From Sulfurovum xiamenensis (GTDB taxonomy: Bacteria; Campylobacterota; Campylobacteria; Campylobacterales; Sulfurovaceae): DNA of 64,000 nt. The translations under genes were made by a program, and so were the position numbers. Below, one piece after another: positions 28,506 to 35,977 of the stretch (the first letter of the stretch is position 1; each line of letters starts with the position of its first letter). Location: contig NZ_JAQIBC010000001.1 of the NCBI RefSeq assembly GCF_030347995.1, positions 1 through 64,000 of the forward strand. Reading direction: 5' to 3'. The notes under the pieces are model-generated. The model ran no database searches. It worked only from the letters and a program-made list of their open reading frames with translations, and was not told the DNA's origin.

Positions 28506-29042
28506 CTATGCTCCAAAATAGCGGATAGAGGCAAAACCGCTAGCACCGTATCTTTCACATGCACGTATCTGCTCCTCTGTCAAAATACCTCCCAAGGCCA
28601 ATACAGGTATATGTACCTGAGACGTCACAGATCTCAACACTTCCAAGCCTACCGGTGCACCTTTATTCGGCGTTTCAAAGATAGGACTGAAGGTTGCCAT
28701 ATCTGCCCCTAAGACTTCTGCTTTTTTGAGCTCTTCTATCGTATGGGTACTGACCACCACAAAGAGACCCATTGCTTTTGCCTCGGCTATTTCATCGAGT
28801 TGCAGACTGCTTAAATGTACGCCGTCAGCCCCTGCCGCTTTTGCCAATGAAGGGTTACCGTGAATAATGACTTTTTCAAAATCATACATTTTAGCCGCTT
28901 GAACGAACGCAGCTTCATGCTGAGAGACGTTGGATTTGTCCCGATAGACGATCATAGAAGCTTTTTGAGAAAATCTCTTAAGGTCACGTTCTAAATGGTT
29001 GAAATCTAAGGTAGAGGGGTCAGTGATAGCATAGCTGATCAT
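28506..29042 (-). CDS. Thiamine-phosphate-synthase-like (ThiE/TenI family) protein
   Basis: A 178-residue TIM-barrel protein of the ThiE/TenI superfamily. The phosphate- and pyrophosphate-binding loops are recognisable: IVYRDKSN, KVIIHGNPSLAKAAGADGVHLSS, STHTIEELKKAEVLGADMATFSPIFET and VLALGGI. It is shorter than most true ThiE enzymes (about 205-215 residues), and the usual HLGQED has become HLSS, which favours a TenI-like regulator or a divergent ThiE. It overlaps the next gene upstream by 4 bp and has no other thiamine genes nearby. Confidence 0.75.
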   Translation of the reverse strand: MISYAITDPSTLDFNHLERDLKRFSQKASMIVYRDKSNVSQHEAAFVQAAKMYDFEKVIIHGNPSLAKAAGADGVHLSSLQLDEIAEAKAMGLFVVVSTHTIEELKKAEVLGADMATFSPIFETPNKGAPVGLEVLRSVTSQVHIPVLALGGILTEEQIRACERYGASGFASIRYFGA

Positions 29043-29320
29043 TGGTGGTTTTGTTTCTCTTTTTGTTCGAGAAGTTTTTCAAGAAGCGCTGTCTGTTTTT
29101 TCAATTCTAAATATCTCTCTTTGCCTGTGATGATATGCTCAAGTATAAGCACGGATATCATCCCCGGTAGTGCACCGATAAAAGCAGATATGAATGCTAA
29201 GAGTAGACTCTCTGGATAAAAAGTGAGAAATGAAGTGATGGCACCTAGCAGGACAGATGCCCATGCTACGCCCAAGAGAAAGTTAACTACAAAACTCAAA
29301 GGTCCGTTTTGCAGTCTCAT
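29039..29320 (-). CDS. Small membrane protein next to atpB
   Basis: A 93-residue protein with two predicted membrane helices (about residues 8-30, VVNFLLGVAWASVLLGAITSF, and 36-60, LLLAFISAFIGALPGMISVL), followed by a charged helical tail rich in Leu, Lys and Glu (KKQTALLEKLLEQKEK). It lies directly after atpB on the same strand and overlaps the ThiE-like gene. AtpI-like accessory proteins of the ATP synthase have similar size and position, but I see no diagnostic motif, so this remains a guess. Confidence 0.6.
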   Translation of the reverse strand: MRLQNGPLSFVVNFLLGVAWASVLLGAITSFLTFYPESLLLAFISAFIGALPGMISVLILEHIITGKERYLELKKQTALLEKLLEQKEKQNHQ

Positions 29321-29343
29321 GTTTAGAAGTCCCCGAAATGATC

Positions 29344-30021
29344 TTAGTGATCATCTTCCATAGCTACGGCACCTGCAAGGTACACATAGATAAGGATCAT
29401 AAATACAAACGTCTGAAGCAATGCTGAGAACGTAAGTAGTAGGTATGCTGGAAGTGGTGCAATGAAAGGTACCAACATAAGAAGTACCCATAAGAAAAGG
29501 TCATCCCCTTTGATGTTACCGAAAAGTCTGAATGAAAGTGAAATGATTCTTGAAATGTGAGAAACGATCTCGATCGGGAACATCAACGGTGCCAATAGTT
29601 TCACAGGCCCTGCAAAGTGCGCAAAATATTTGATTACACCATTCTCTCTGATTCCTTCGTAGTTGTAGTAGAAAAATACCAGAAGCGCTAAAGGCAATGT
29701 AATGTTGATGTTTGAAGTTGGTGCTTCAAATCCAGGGATAATACCGATCACGTTTGAAACAAAGATAAATAGACCCACTGCAGCAACAAGTGGAAGGTAT
29801 TTTCTCGCAAGCTCTTCACCGATCACATCTTTACCCATAGCGATCACACCGCCAAGGTACGCTTCCATAACATTTTGTGTACCTGTCGGTACTGCTCTAA
29901 GACTCTTTGTTGCCATTTTTGCAATTGCCAGTACGATAATTGCCACCAATACCAAATGTGAGACAAACAGCATTTGTCCATGACCGAAAATAGCGCCCAG
30001 GTAAGTAAATACACCTTCCAT
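29344..30021 (-). CDS. atpB: ATP synthase F0 subunit a
   Basis: Subunit a of the F0 sector carries the proton half-channels next to the c-ring. The 225-residue protein is hydrophobic throughout with about five to six membrane helices. The conserved arginine segment is [19 protein letters not shown], and the C-terminal helix reads [24 protein letters not shown]. It is a single atpB gene away from the other ATP synthase genes, as in many Campylobacterota where the F0 a and c genes are separated from the F1 operon. Confidence 0.95.
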   Translation of the reverse strand: MEGVFTYLGAIFGHGQMLFVSHLVLVAIIVLAIAKMATKSLRAVPTGTQNVMEAYLGGVIAMGKDVIGEELARKYLPLVAAVGLFIFVSNVIGIIPGFEAPTSNINITLPLALLVFFYYNYEGIRENGVIKYFAHFAGPVKLLAPLMFPIEIVSHISRIISLSFRLFGNIKGDDLFLWVLLMLVPFIAPLPAYLLLTFSALLQTFVFMILIYVYLAGAVAMEDDH

Positions 30022-30089
30022 AAAACATCCTCTTGTAAGTTTAATATTGCGGGATTATATCCTTTTTCACCTTAGGAAACCTCTAAATT

Positions 30090-30854
30090 CTATGCCAATT
30101 TTTCCTGTCCCAGACGATAAAGTGCAAAATCGTATTTAATAGGATCTTTTGCATCAAATGTACGCAAGGTATCTGTCAATTCAATACTGGCCTTCATATC
30201 ATACGTTTTACGCTTGAGTAAGCCTAAACGTCTTGAGACCTGGAACGTATGTGTATCCAGAGGCATGAGCAGATCTTTTTTATCTATCTTAGACCATAAA
30301 CCCATATCTAAAGCATCTTTTCGTACCATCCAGCGTAAGTACATCATATAACGTTTGTAGGTCCCTGCCGAAAGTACTTTTTTGGGTATGGAACCTACCA
30401 AAAAATTGTACCCGCGTGTTTGTCTGGGATAGACCGACTGTAATCTCTCTATGAAATACCAGAGACCATCTAAAATATTTCCTTCTTTTTTATACCCGGT
30501 ATAAAAAATATCTTCAATACTCTCTAACGATCTAAGACGCTTTAACGCGATGAAAAGGGCAGCGATATCTTCACTTTTTTGAAAACGGTAATAATGGGAA
30601 GAGAGTGCTTTTTGTACTTTTTCGTCACTGGCGTCCAATAAAGAAAAATCCAGACTTCGTAAAAACTGGACGATAAGCCCAGCATTGCCGTAACCGAACA
30701 GTGCACAGATCAGCGCTATGGATTCATCCTGATACTGTGATGCAACAAAAAGAGGATCAGGCTTATCCAAAGAGATTTCAGAACTGTTGTTCCTGGCCTC
30801 AACTTCATTGTCTAAAAGAGTTTTAATCTCAGATAATCTCAATAAGAATTCCAA
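30090..30854 (-). CDS. TIGR02757 (DUF2400) family protein
   Basis: A 254-residue helical protein that looks like the TIGR02757/DUF2400 family, which is distantly related to endonuclease III-type DNA glycosylases. Typical segments are DPLFVASQYQDESIALICALFGYGNAG, YNFLVGSIPKKVLSAGTYKRYMMYLRWMVRK and PLDTHTFQVSRRLGLLKRK, plus a C-terminal LRTFDAKDPIKYDFALYRLG. No iron-sulfur Cys cluster is visible. The biochemical role is unknown. A heptanucleotide repeat array lies in the gap between its start and the lptB stop. Confidence 0.8.
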   Translation of the reverse strand: MEFLLRLSEIKTLLDNEVEARNNSSEISLDKPDPLFVASQYQDESIALICALFGYGNAGLIVQFLRSLDFSLLDASDEKVQKALSSHYYRFQKSEDIAALFIALKRLRSLESIEDIFYTGYKKEGNILDGLWYFIERLQSVYPRQTRGYNFLVGSIPKKVLSAGTYKRYMMYLRWMVRKDALDMGLWSKIDKKDLLMPLDTHTFQVSRRLGLLKRKTYDMKASIELTDTLRTFDAKDPIKYDFALYRLGQEKLA

Positions 30855-30857
30855 TCA

Positions 30858-30892
30858 TTCGTAACACTTAGTACGTAGCACTTAACACTTCA
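30858..30892. repeat. Heptanucleotide tandem repeat cluster 1
   Basis: Five 7-bp units in register: TTCGTAA, CACTTAG, TACGTAG, CACTTAA, CACTTCA. Unit-to-unit identity is imperfect but the 7-bp phase is clear. It almost exactly fills the 40-bp gap between the TIGR02757 gene and the lptB stop codon. Confidence 0.6.
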
Positions 30893-30894
30893 TC

Positions 30895-31617
30895 CTAAAA
30901 TGTAAAGTGTTCACCAAGATAATGTTTACGTACATTCTCGTCATTAGCTACTTCATCACTGGTACCTGTCGCTAACATTTCTCCGCTTCGCATCACATAG
31001 GCTCTGTCACAGATACCCAGTGTTTCACGTACATTATGGTCTGTAATGAGAATACCCATATCAAGATCTACCAGTTGTTTGATAATATTTTGTATGTCCA
31101 ACACAGCTATAGGATCCACACCAGCAAAAGGTTCATCCAGAAGTAGGAACTTTGGTTCTCCTACCAGTGCTCGTGCTATTTCCACTCTTCTTCTCTCTCC
31201 CCCACTGAGGCGTATACCAAGGCGGGCACGGATAGGTTCAATGTTGAAGATCTCCAGCAGTTTTTCAATGCGTGGCTGGATCGTCTTTTTATCAAGGTTC
31301 AGTGCTTCTGCTGCAATAAGCAGGTTTTCTTCTACTGTAAGGTCTTTAAAAATGCTGGACTCCTGAGGCAGATACCCTATACCCATCTGTGCACGGGCAC
31401 TTAAAGGCAATTTGGTGACATCTTCACCATCCAAAAAAACCTGCCCTTCTGTCGCATCCGTTAATCCGCATACCATGTAGAATGAAGTGGTCTTTCCCGC
31501 ACCGTTGGGACCAAGAAGCCCTACGATCTCTTTACTCTTCACCTCTAAAGATATATCATGGACCAACTTTGTTTTTTTAATGGTTTTGGCCAGATTTTTG
31601 GCTTCTAGTGTATGCAT
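30895..31617 (-). CDS. lptB: LPS export ABC transporter ATP-binding protein LptB
   Basis: LptB powers extraction of lipopolysaccharide from the inner membrane, in complex with LptF and LptG. The 240-residue ATPase has Walker A (LGPNGAGKTTSFYMVCG), the Q-loop PQESSIF, signature LSGGERRRVEIARAL, Walker B FLLLDEPFAGVDP and the H-loop TDHNV. The high arginine content of the signature is typical for LptB. It overlaps tsaE by a single base and follows trpD-tsaE, so it is probably translated from the same message. Confidence 0.95.
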   Translation of the reverse strand: MHTLEAKNLAKTIKKTKLVHDISLEVKSKEIVGLLGPNGAGKTTSFYMVCGLTDATEGQVFLDGEDVTKLPLSARAQMGIGYLPQESSIFKDLTVEENLLIAAEALNLDKKTIQPRIEKLLEIFNIEPIRARLGIRLSGGERRRVEIARALVGEPKFLLLDEPFAGVDPIAVLDIQNIIKQLVDLDMGILITDHNVRETLGICDRAYVMRSGEMLATGTSDEVANDENVRKHYLGEHFTF

Positions 31618-32039
31618 TATACGTCTATCCTGTAAATTCTACTGTTTTTTTGAGACTCAATGTCTATGGTTGTAACATTATAACCTACGCCTTCTAAAAA
31701 GGCTTTAAGCTCATCCGAACCCCACTCTACCATATGCCATCCCGGCTTTTCGAACTCTTCAAAAAGTCCCATCTGCATAAACTCTTCATGGTCTAAACGG
31801 TAGAGGTCGTAATGGTACAGACTGCTGCCATCTTTTGCACCATAACACTGCTGTAAAGAAAAGGTCGGAGAGGTCACTTCACCTTCGATCCCTTTGGCTT
31901 TGGCTATGGCCTGTGTGAGTGTCGTCTTTCCTGCAGCCAGATCACCTCTTAAAAATACGATCGAATCAGAAGGAAGTGTCTCTTCTAAGTAACTGACCAC
32001 TTTATCCAGTTCATCTAGGGATGCAATGATCTCTTTCAC
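31617..32039 (-). CDS. tsaE: tRNA threonylcarbamoyladenosine biosynthesis ATPase TsaE
   Basis: TsaE is the ATPase that resets the TsaBD complex during synthesis of t6A37 in tRNAs. The 140-residue protein has Walker A (FLRGDLAAGKTTLTQAIAK, about residues 29-47), the SPTFSLQQCY switch region, and the LYHYDLYRLD motif with conserved Tyr and Asp. It shares one base with the genes on both sides (trpD and lptB), so all three are tightly coupled. Confidence 0.95.
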   Translation of the reverse strand: MKEIIASLDELDKVVSYLEETLPSDSIVFLRGDLAAGKTTLTQAIAKAKGIEGEVTSPTFSLQQCYGAKDGSSLYHYDLYRLDHEEFMQMGLFEEFEKPGWHMVEWGSDELKAFLEGVGYNVTTIDIESQKNSRIYRIDV

Positions 32040-33028
32040 TAGGCATTACTTCCTGAGAGCTGTTGACTAATCTTGGCCATACGTTCTAGATGTTCACTGG
32101 CCTTACCGCTGTCAAGTCCGCTTTTAGCCATCTCGATCGCCTCTTCTATGTCACGCACATGACCGTCTACAAAAAGTGCAAAGGCTGCATTGAGCAGCAC
32201 AATGTCTCTTTTTGCACCTTTCTCTTTACCAGAGAATATATCGCGTGTGATCTGCGCATTAAAGTTTGCATCCCCGCCCAGAATGGCCTCTCTAGGGGCT
32301 AGTTTAAATCCAAATCTCTCCGGATTGATCTCACCTTCCAATATACGGTTTGACTCTACATAGGCAAAAGAGGAATTGCAGGCAAGCGAAATCTCATCCA
32401 TACCATCATGACTACTGACCACACAGGCACGTTTGGCACCCAATTCAACCAATGCATCGGCTATACGCTTGATGAAAGAAGGGTCGAATACCCCCAAAAG
32501 GTATTTCTCTGCACCGGCAGGATTTGTCAATGGTCCAAGAATATTAAAGATAGTTCTGTGTTCGATAGACTTACGTATAGGCATAATATGCTTCATCGCA
32601 GGATGATGGTCTGTTGCAGGGAAAAAACAAAAGCCTGTCTCTTCAAGCATTTTGATCTTATTCTCTATAGTGAGGTCTAGGTTAATGCCCAGTGCTTCAA
32701 GGACATCTGTAGATCCTGAGTTGGAAGTCACGCTTCTGTTCCCATGTTTGGCCACAACACGACCCATAGAAGCAAGAAGAAGCGACACAGTGGTAGAGAT
32801 ATTAAAGCTTCCACTTTTATCTCCACCAGTTCCCACTACATCGATGGCTTTTTCTTTCAGAGTATCAGATAAAGAGAGTTTGATAGAGTGTTCACGCATG
32901 ACTGAAGCAGCCGCAGCAATATCACTGCCGCTTTCACCTTTTTCATACAGTGCTACAAGGAAATCTCTTGCTTCCTCTGTACCCATCTCGTTATTAAATA
33001 GTCTTTCAAATTGTTCTTTTATATTCAT
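32039..33028 (-). CDS. trpD: Anthranilate phosphoribosyltransferase
   Basis: TrpD transfers phosphoribose from PRPP to anthranilate in tryptophan synthesis. The 329-residue protein carries the PRPP-binding DVVGTGGDKSGSFNISTTVS loop (near residue 65) and KHGNRSVTSNSGSTDVLEALG, both hallmark motifs. Its single-base overlap with tsaE means it leads a trpD-tsaE-lptB unit. The other trp genes are not in this window. A two-hairpin repeat lies upstream of the start. Confidence 0.96.
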   Translation of the reverse strand: MNIKEQFERLFNNEMGTEEARDFLVALYEKGESGSDIAAAASVMREHSIKLSLSDTLKEKAIDVVGTGGDKSGSFNISTTVSLLLASMGRVVAKHGNRSVTSNSGSTDVLEALGINLDLTIENKIKMLEETGFCFFPATDHHPAMKHIMPIRKSIEHRTIFNILGPLTNPAGAEKYLLGVFDPSFIKRIADALVELGAKRACVVSSHDGMDEISLACNSSFAYVESNRILEGEINPERFGFKLAPREAILGGDANFNAQITRDIFSGKEKGAKRDIVLLNAAFALFVDGHVRDIEEAIEMAKSGLDSGKASEHLERMAKISQQLSGSNA

Positions 33029-33091
33029 AGGGGAGATTTTACCATGTTTATATTTGTATTGAAATTATGTATTGTACAAAGTACACCTTAT

Positions 33092-33168
33092 GACATCATG
33101 AACACCCTTGTCAGCGAAGCGATTTGAGAGTGATGTCGATTTTTGTTTCGTTTTTCTAAAAAATGAAA
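33092..33168. repeat. Two-hairpin interspersed repeat, copy C
   Basis: Third member of the family. The outer arms are GACATCAT (33092-33099) and GTGATGTC (33130-33137), 8 bp with one terminal wobble. They enclose the 30-nt loop that starts GAACACCCTT and ends ATTTGAGA. In the loop CGAA pairs with TTTG (one G-T) around GCGA. The T5/A5 hairpin follows at 33146-33168, with outer arms TTTCG and TGAAA (one G-T pair). It lies between trpD and the S4 gene. Confidence 0.8.
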
Positions 33169-33263
33169 GGAGAAACATCACCACAGTTTAAAATAGAAGG
33201 AATATAGATAAAAAATAAATAGCGCTTAACATCAAAAGGCTTTATAACCTGAATCATATTCAG

Positions 33264-33509
33264 TTAAAGCTCTTTTACATACTCTTCTTTTTGACTCTTA
33301 GGTATGGTCTTGGTTGTAGGAATCTGCAGGACTTCATAGGACTTAGGACCCTTAAGATACTCTATGGTCACCTTATCCCCTACGGCTACATTCTTCGACG
33401 CTTTAGCCTTCATTCCATTGACATAAACCACACCAGATTTAAGCATATCCGTAGCAATAGTACGACGCTTCACCACATTCACAGCCGACAACCATTTATC
33501 TACACGCAC
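33264..33509 (-). CDS. S4-domain RNA-binding protein (HslR-like)
   Basis: An 81-residue protein consisting of one S4 RNA-binding domain: RVDKWLSAVNVVKRR, then KSGVVYVNGMKAKASKNVAVGD, as in Hsp15/HslR, which binds stalled 50S subunits carrying a free nascent chain. I start it at the GTG at 33509, because AGGAG precedes it by about 8 bp and the product then begins at the conserved domain edge. The alternative GTG at 33530 would translate that ribosome site. Copies C and B of the two-hairpin repeat flank it on both sides. Confidence 0.85.
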   Translation of the reverse strand: MRVDKWLSAVNVVKRRTIATDMLKSGVVYVNGMKAKASKNVAVGDKVTIEYLKGPKSYEVLQIPTTKTIPKSQKEEYVKEL

Positions 33510-33579
33510 CCTAAAACTCCTATTAATCACACGAAGTGTGCCCAGTCACAGCAAACGCCGTCAATTTATCTTAAACAGT

Positions 33580-33656
33580 GTCGACCTGAACGCCCTTGAA
33601 AGCGAAGCGATTCGAGAAGGTCGACGATTTTTGCTTACTTTTTCTAAAAAAGTAAG
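33580..33656. repeat. Two-hairpin interspersed repeat, copy B
   Basis: The best-preserved copy. Arms GTCGACCT (33580-33587) and AGGTCGAC (33618-33625) pair perfectly around the 30-nt loop that begins GAACGCCCTT and ends ATTCGAGA. Inside it CGAA-GCGA-TTCG forms a four-pair hairpin with a GNRA-type loop. After eight bases comes the T5/A5 hairpin (33634-33656) with CTTAC and GTAAG outer arms. It lies between the S4 gene and dapD. Confidence 0.85.
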
Positions 33657-33717
33657 AGGAAAGCATACTCACAATCCAAGTGAAAGGAAATTAATCCAAA
33701 ATACCTAATACTAAAAA

Positions 33718-34911
33718 TTAGTGCAATTCCACGTTCAACTTCACTTCTCTCGTACTTCTACGAGCAATGATCTCACCTGTAGTAGAATCTTGTCTAAAGT
33801 GGATCCCGTTAAGCCCTTGAAGCTCTGCACCTTTAAACGTTGTTTTATACTCAAGTTTTGCTTCAGGATTCGCTTCAGCGATCTTAGCCAACTCTTCCGG
33901 AGCGATCTTGATCTTCGTACCGGCCAAAATCGTGATACCTGCATCCACAATACATGCATCACCCAAAGGAAGACCGGTTACAGAGTTTGCACCAAGAAGT
34001 GTGTTCTCCCCGATGCTGATAGGATTTCCGTCCGTACCAGAAAGGACACCGAGGATACTTGCACCACCACCGACATCTGAACCTGCACCCACGATAGCAG
34101 ATGAAGAGATACGACCTTCAACCATCACAGGACCGAGTGTTCCTGCATTGAAGTTGATATATGATGCACCTGGCATCACTGTTGTACCTGCAGCAAGTTG
34201 CGCACCCATACGTACTTTAGATGCTTCCAGGATACGTGTATTATCCGCTGGGATCACATGCTGTAAGAATCTTGGGAATTTGTCGACAGCATCCACAGCC
34301 GGATAGGTACCGTTAAGTTTCATTTCGATCTCATTTTCTCTGAGGTAATCCAGTTCATACGGTGTATTACCTACCCATGCCACATTTGACAAGATACCAA
34401 ATGCACCATTCAGGTTGATCTTTCTAAGTTCTGCTTTACTCTGAGAAAGCGCATAGAGTTTAAGATAGACTGCTTCTACAGATCCAGGGTTTGCATCTTC
34501 GAACAAAAATACGATTCTAAAGTTTTTACCAATATCCGCCATGTTTGATAATGCTTTGATCACTTGTACGTTTTTATGCGCATCCCCTGTTGCTTCTGCT
34601 ACATACGGAGCAAAGGCTGCCATGGCATTGTGTACAAAGTTATCATTGATCGTTGCTACAAATTCAGTTCCTGAAAAGTCTACATCACAATTTGCTTCCT
34701 GCAATGCTTTGATAAATACTGCAGCACTTCCAAAGTTCTCTTTCCAGTTGATGAGTCCAAAATTAGCCTGAAGTATTTTCTCAGCATTTTTTTGACCTCT
34801 ATCCACTCTTGCGATACCAAATGCCATAGGCTCTTTGTATCCTGCTTGCGAAGTAACATCTGTTACCAATTGTTTAAATGCGTCTGTACTTGTCACTGTT
34901 TCAATAGCCAT
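33718..34911 (-). CDS. dapD: Tetrahydrodipicolinate N-succinyltransferase
   Basis: DapD acylates tetrahydrodipicolinate with succinyl-CoA in the lysine/meso-diaminopimelate pathway. This is the long, 397-residue form found in Campylobacterota. The N-terminal two thirds lead to a left-handed beta-helix of hexapeptide repeats, visible as GTTVMPGASYINFNAGTLGPV, SSSAIVGAGSDVGGGASILG and GENTLLGANSVTGLPLGDAC. AAGGAAG precedes the ATG. A cluster of hairpins occupies the 5' untranslated region, and repeat copy B lies just after the stop. Confidence 0.94.
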   Translation of the reverse strand: MAIETVTSTDAFKQLVTDVTSQAGYKEPMAFGIARVDRGQKNAEKILQANFGLINWKENFGSAAVFIKALQEANCDVDFSGTEFVATINDNFVHNAMAAFAPYVAEATGDAHKNVQVIKALSNMADIGKNFRIVFLFEDANPGSVEAVYLKLYALSQSKAELRKINLNGAFGILSNVAWVGNTPYELDYLRENEIEMKLNGTYPAVDAVDKFPRFLQHVIPADNTRILEASKVRMGAQLAAGTTVMPGASYINFNAGTLGPVMVEGRISSSAIVGAGSDVGGGASILGVLSGTDGNPISIGENTLLGANSVTGLPLGDACIVDAGITILAGTKIKIAPEELAKIAEANPEAKLEYKTTFKGAELQGLNGIHFRQDSTTGEIIARRSTREVKLNVELH

Positions 34912-34927
34912 TGAACTTCCTTTTATT

Positions 34928-35046
34928 GTTTCTCCATACTATATGGCAAAGCCACATAGTAATTCCTCTCACTTTTGGCTAAAGCCTTATGCAGAAAACC
35001 ACTAAATGGTTTTTCGTAAAAGCTTCGCCTTTGGCGAGAAGAAACA
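34928..35046. other. Cluster of four hairpins upstream of dapD
   Basis: In about 120 bp there are four separate stems. One is ACTAT-TGGC with GCCA-ATAGT (10 bp, one A/C mismatch, loop AAA). The others are GGC-TAAA-GCC, AAACCA-CTAAA-TGGTTT, and TCGCC-TTT-GGCGA. GTTTCT at the left edge can pair with AGAAAC at the right edge. It lies in the gap between dapD and the Cys-rich gene, so on the minus strand it would form the dapD leader. It matches no riboswitch that I recognise. Confidence 0.55.
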
Positions 35047-35067
35047 TAGAGTTATTTTTAAAAGCGA

Positions 35068-35505
35068 TTATACTTGATTTTCTTTAACGTTTTGCACGGA
35101 GCGCATGATTTCAAACCAGTCTCTGGAAAAATGCTTCTTGATATAATCTTCATGATGTGGCACTGTACAACCACTGCAATCTTGATGGATAGCATCATCA
35201 GAGACAAACTGCGCACCATCTTTGGACTCGATACTACATCTGCTGTAGAGCACTTGATTCTCTTCTTTGAAAAGCCCATTATCATCAAAACGAAAGTTGG
35301 GGCAGGCACAGAGGTAGCAGTTCAGTTCCTCCATCTCATGACACTTTTTCTTGTCTTTATAGAGAAAACAGAAATCCGGTTCCTTTTCCACCATATTTTC
35401 AAATTTAAAGTATGCAATAACATCATCATCGCTCAAGGCTTCGAGTTTCTTCATGATATTCTTGTGTTTTTCTCCATGTGCTTCAAACCACTCACTGTAA
35501 TTCAT
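35068..35505 (-). CDS. Cysteine-rich small-domain protein
   Basis: A soluble protein of about 145 residues whose second half fits the Cys-rich small domain pattern (PF04071-like): CHEMEELNCYLCACPNFRF, then CSIESKD, and DCSGCTVPHHEDYIKKHF. The Cys and His set is spaced as for a metal site, probably zinc or iron. I start it at the ATG at 35505 (MNYSEWF), with AAAAAGG a few bases before, rather than at an ATG seven codons upstream. Such domains often sit near cobalamin or redox genes, but here the neighbour is dapD. The function is unknown. Confidence 0.7.
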   Translation of the reverse strand: MNYSEWFEAHGEKHKNIMKKLEALSDDDVIAYFKFENMVEKEPDFCFLYKDKKKCHEMEELNCYLCACPNFRFDDNGLFKEENQVLYSRCSIESKDGAQFVSDDAIHQDCSGCTVPHHEDYIKKHFSRDWFEIMRSVQNVKENQV

Positions 35506-35526
35506 AGCCAACCTTTTTCTCAACAT

Positions 35527-35977
35527 TCAATAGATAATTATACTTTTTTAGCCTAGATTATGCAATCGAATTACTAAAATTAGTGCAAGTGCTTGTGTTA
35601 TGTGTGCTTGCAAGGAATTTGAGATTAACCCTTAGGTTAATCGATAAATCTTTATAAATGTCCATGACACAATGATTTGTGCTAGTTTAGTGATTTCTAT
35701 CATATGATCTGGTCTTCACCAAAACTCTACAGTAGCACCTAAACTATATTGCTGTACAATCCGCCCATGAAACATCTTAGAGGCCACAATAAAAACTACT
35801 TTTCATTAGCCGTCATCGCCATGTACTCCACACTTTCAAAACTATGTTGGATCGACAGCAATTTTCAGTACCATAAAAAAGCCTTTATCTACCACGAGTA
35901 CAAAACCTCTCCTCCTTGTTTATCCATTTTTTACTGATCAACGCACTATTACATACTAAATAAACAAGGACCAACCC
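35527..35977. other. 451-bp intergenic region before the TonB receptor
   Basis: This gap holds a strong 8-bp palindromic hairpin, GATTAACC-CTTA-GGTTAATC, at 35623-35642, flanked on its left by two copies of GTGCTTG. It also holds a possible 56-codon open frame (35767-35937). Near the receptor there is an AAGGA ribosome site 9 bp before its start. I do not see cobalamin, TPP or other riboswitch cores, nor a convincing Fur box. Confidence 0.5.
35767..35937 (+). CDS. Possible small protein, 56 residues
   Basis: An open frame of 56 codons starting MKHLRGHNKNYFSLAVIAMY, with a hydrophobic stretch (FSLAVIAMYSTLSKLCW) that might be a membrane segment, and two later Cys. There is no Shine-Dalgarno before its ATG, and I recognise no homologue. 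It lies 40 bp upstream of the TonB-dependent receptor on the same strand. It could be a real small protein, a remnant of a decayed gene, or chance. Confidence 0.22.
   Translation: MKHLRGHNKNYFSLAVIAMYSTLSKLCWIDSNFQYHKKAFIYHEYKTSPPCLSIFY

Noticed and set aside
33580-33656. Two-hairpin repeat as a plain intrinsic terminator
   Set aside because: The T-run follows the first stem on the plus strand, but neighbouring genes are on the minus strand, and the 30-nt loop is far too conserved for a simple terminator.
35527-35977. Possible cobalamin riboswitch before the TonB receptor
   Set aside because: A short GAGGCCAC is present, but the B12-box and the paired core are missing.
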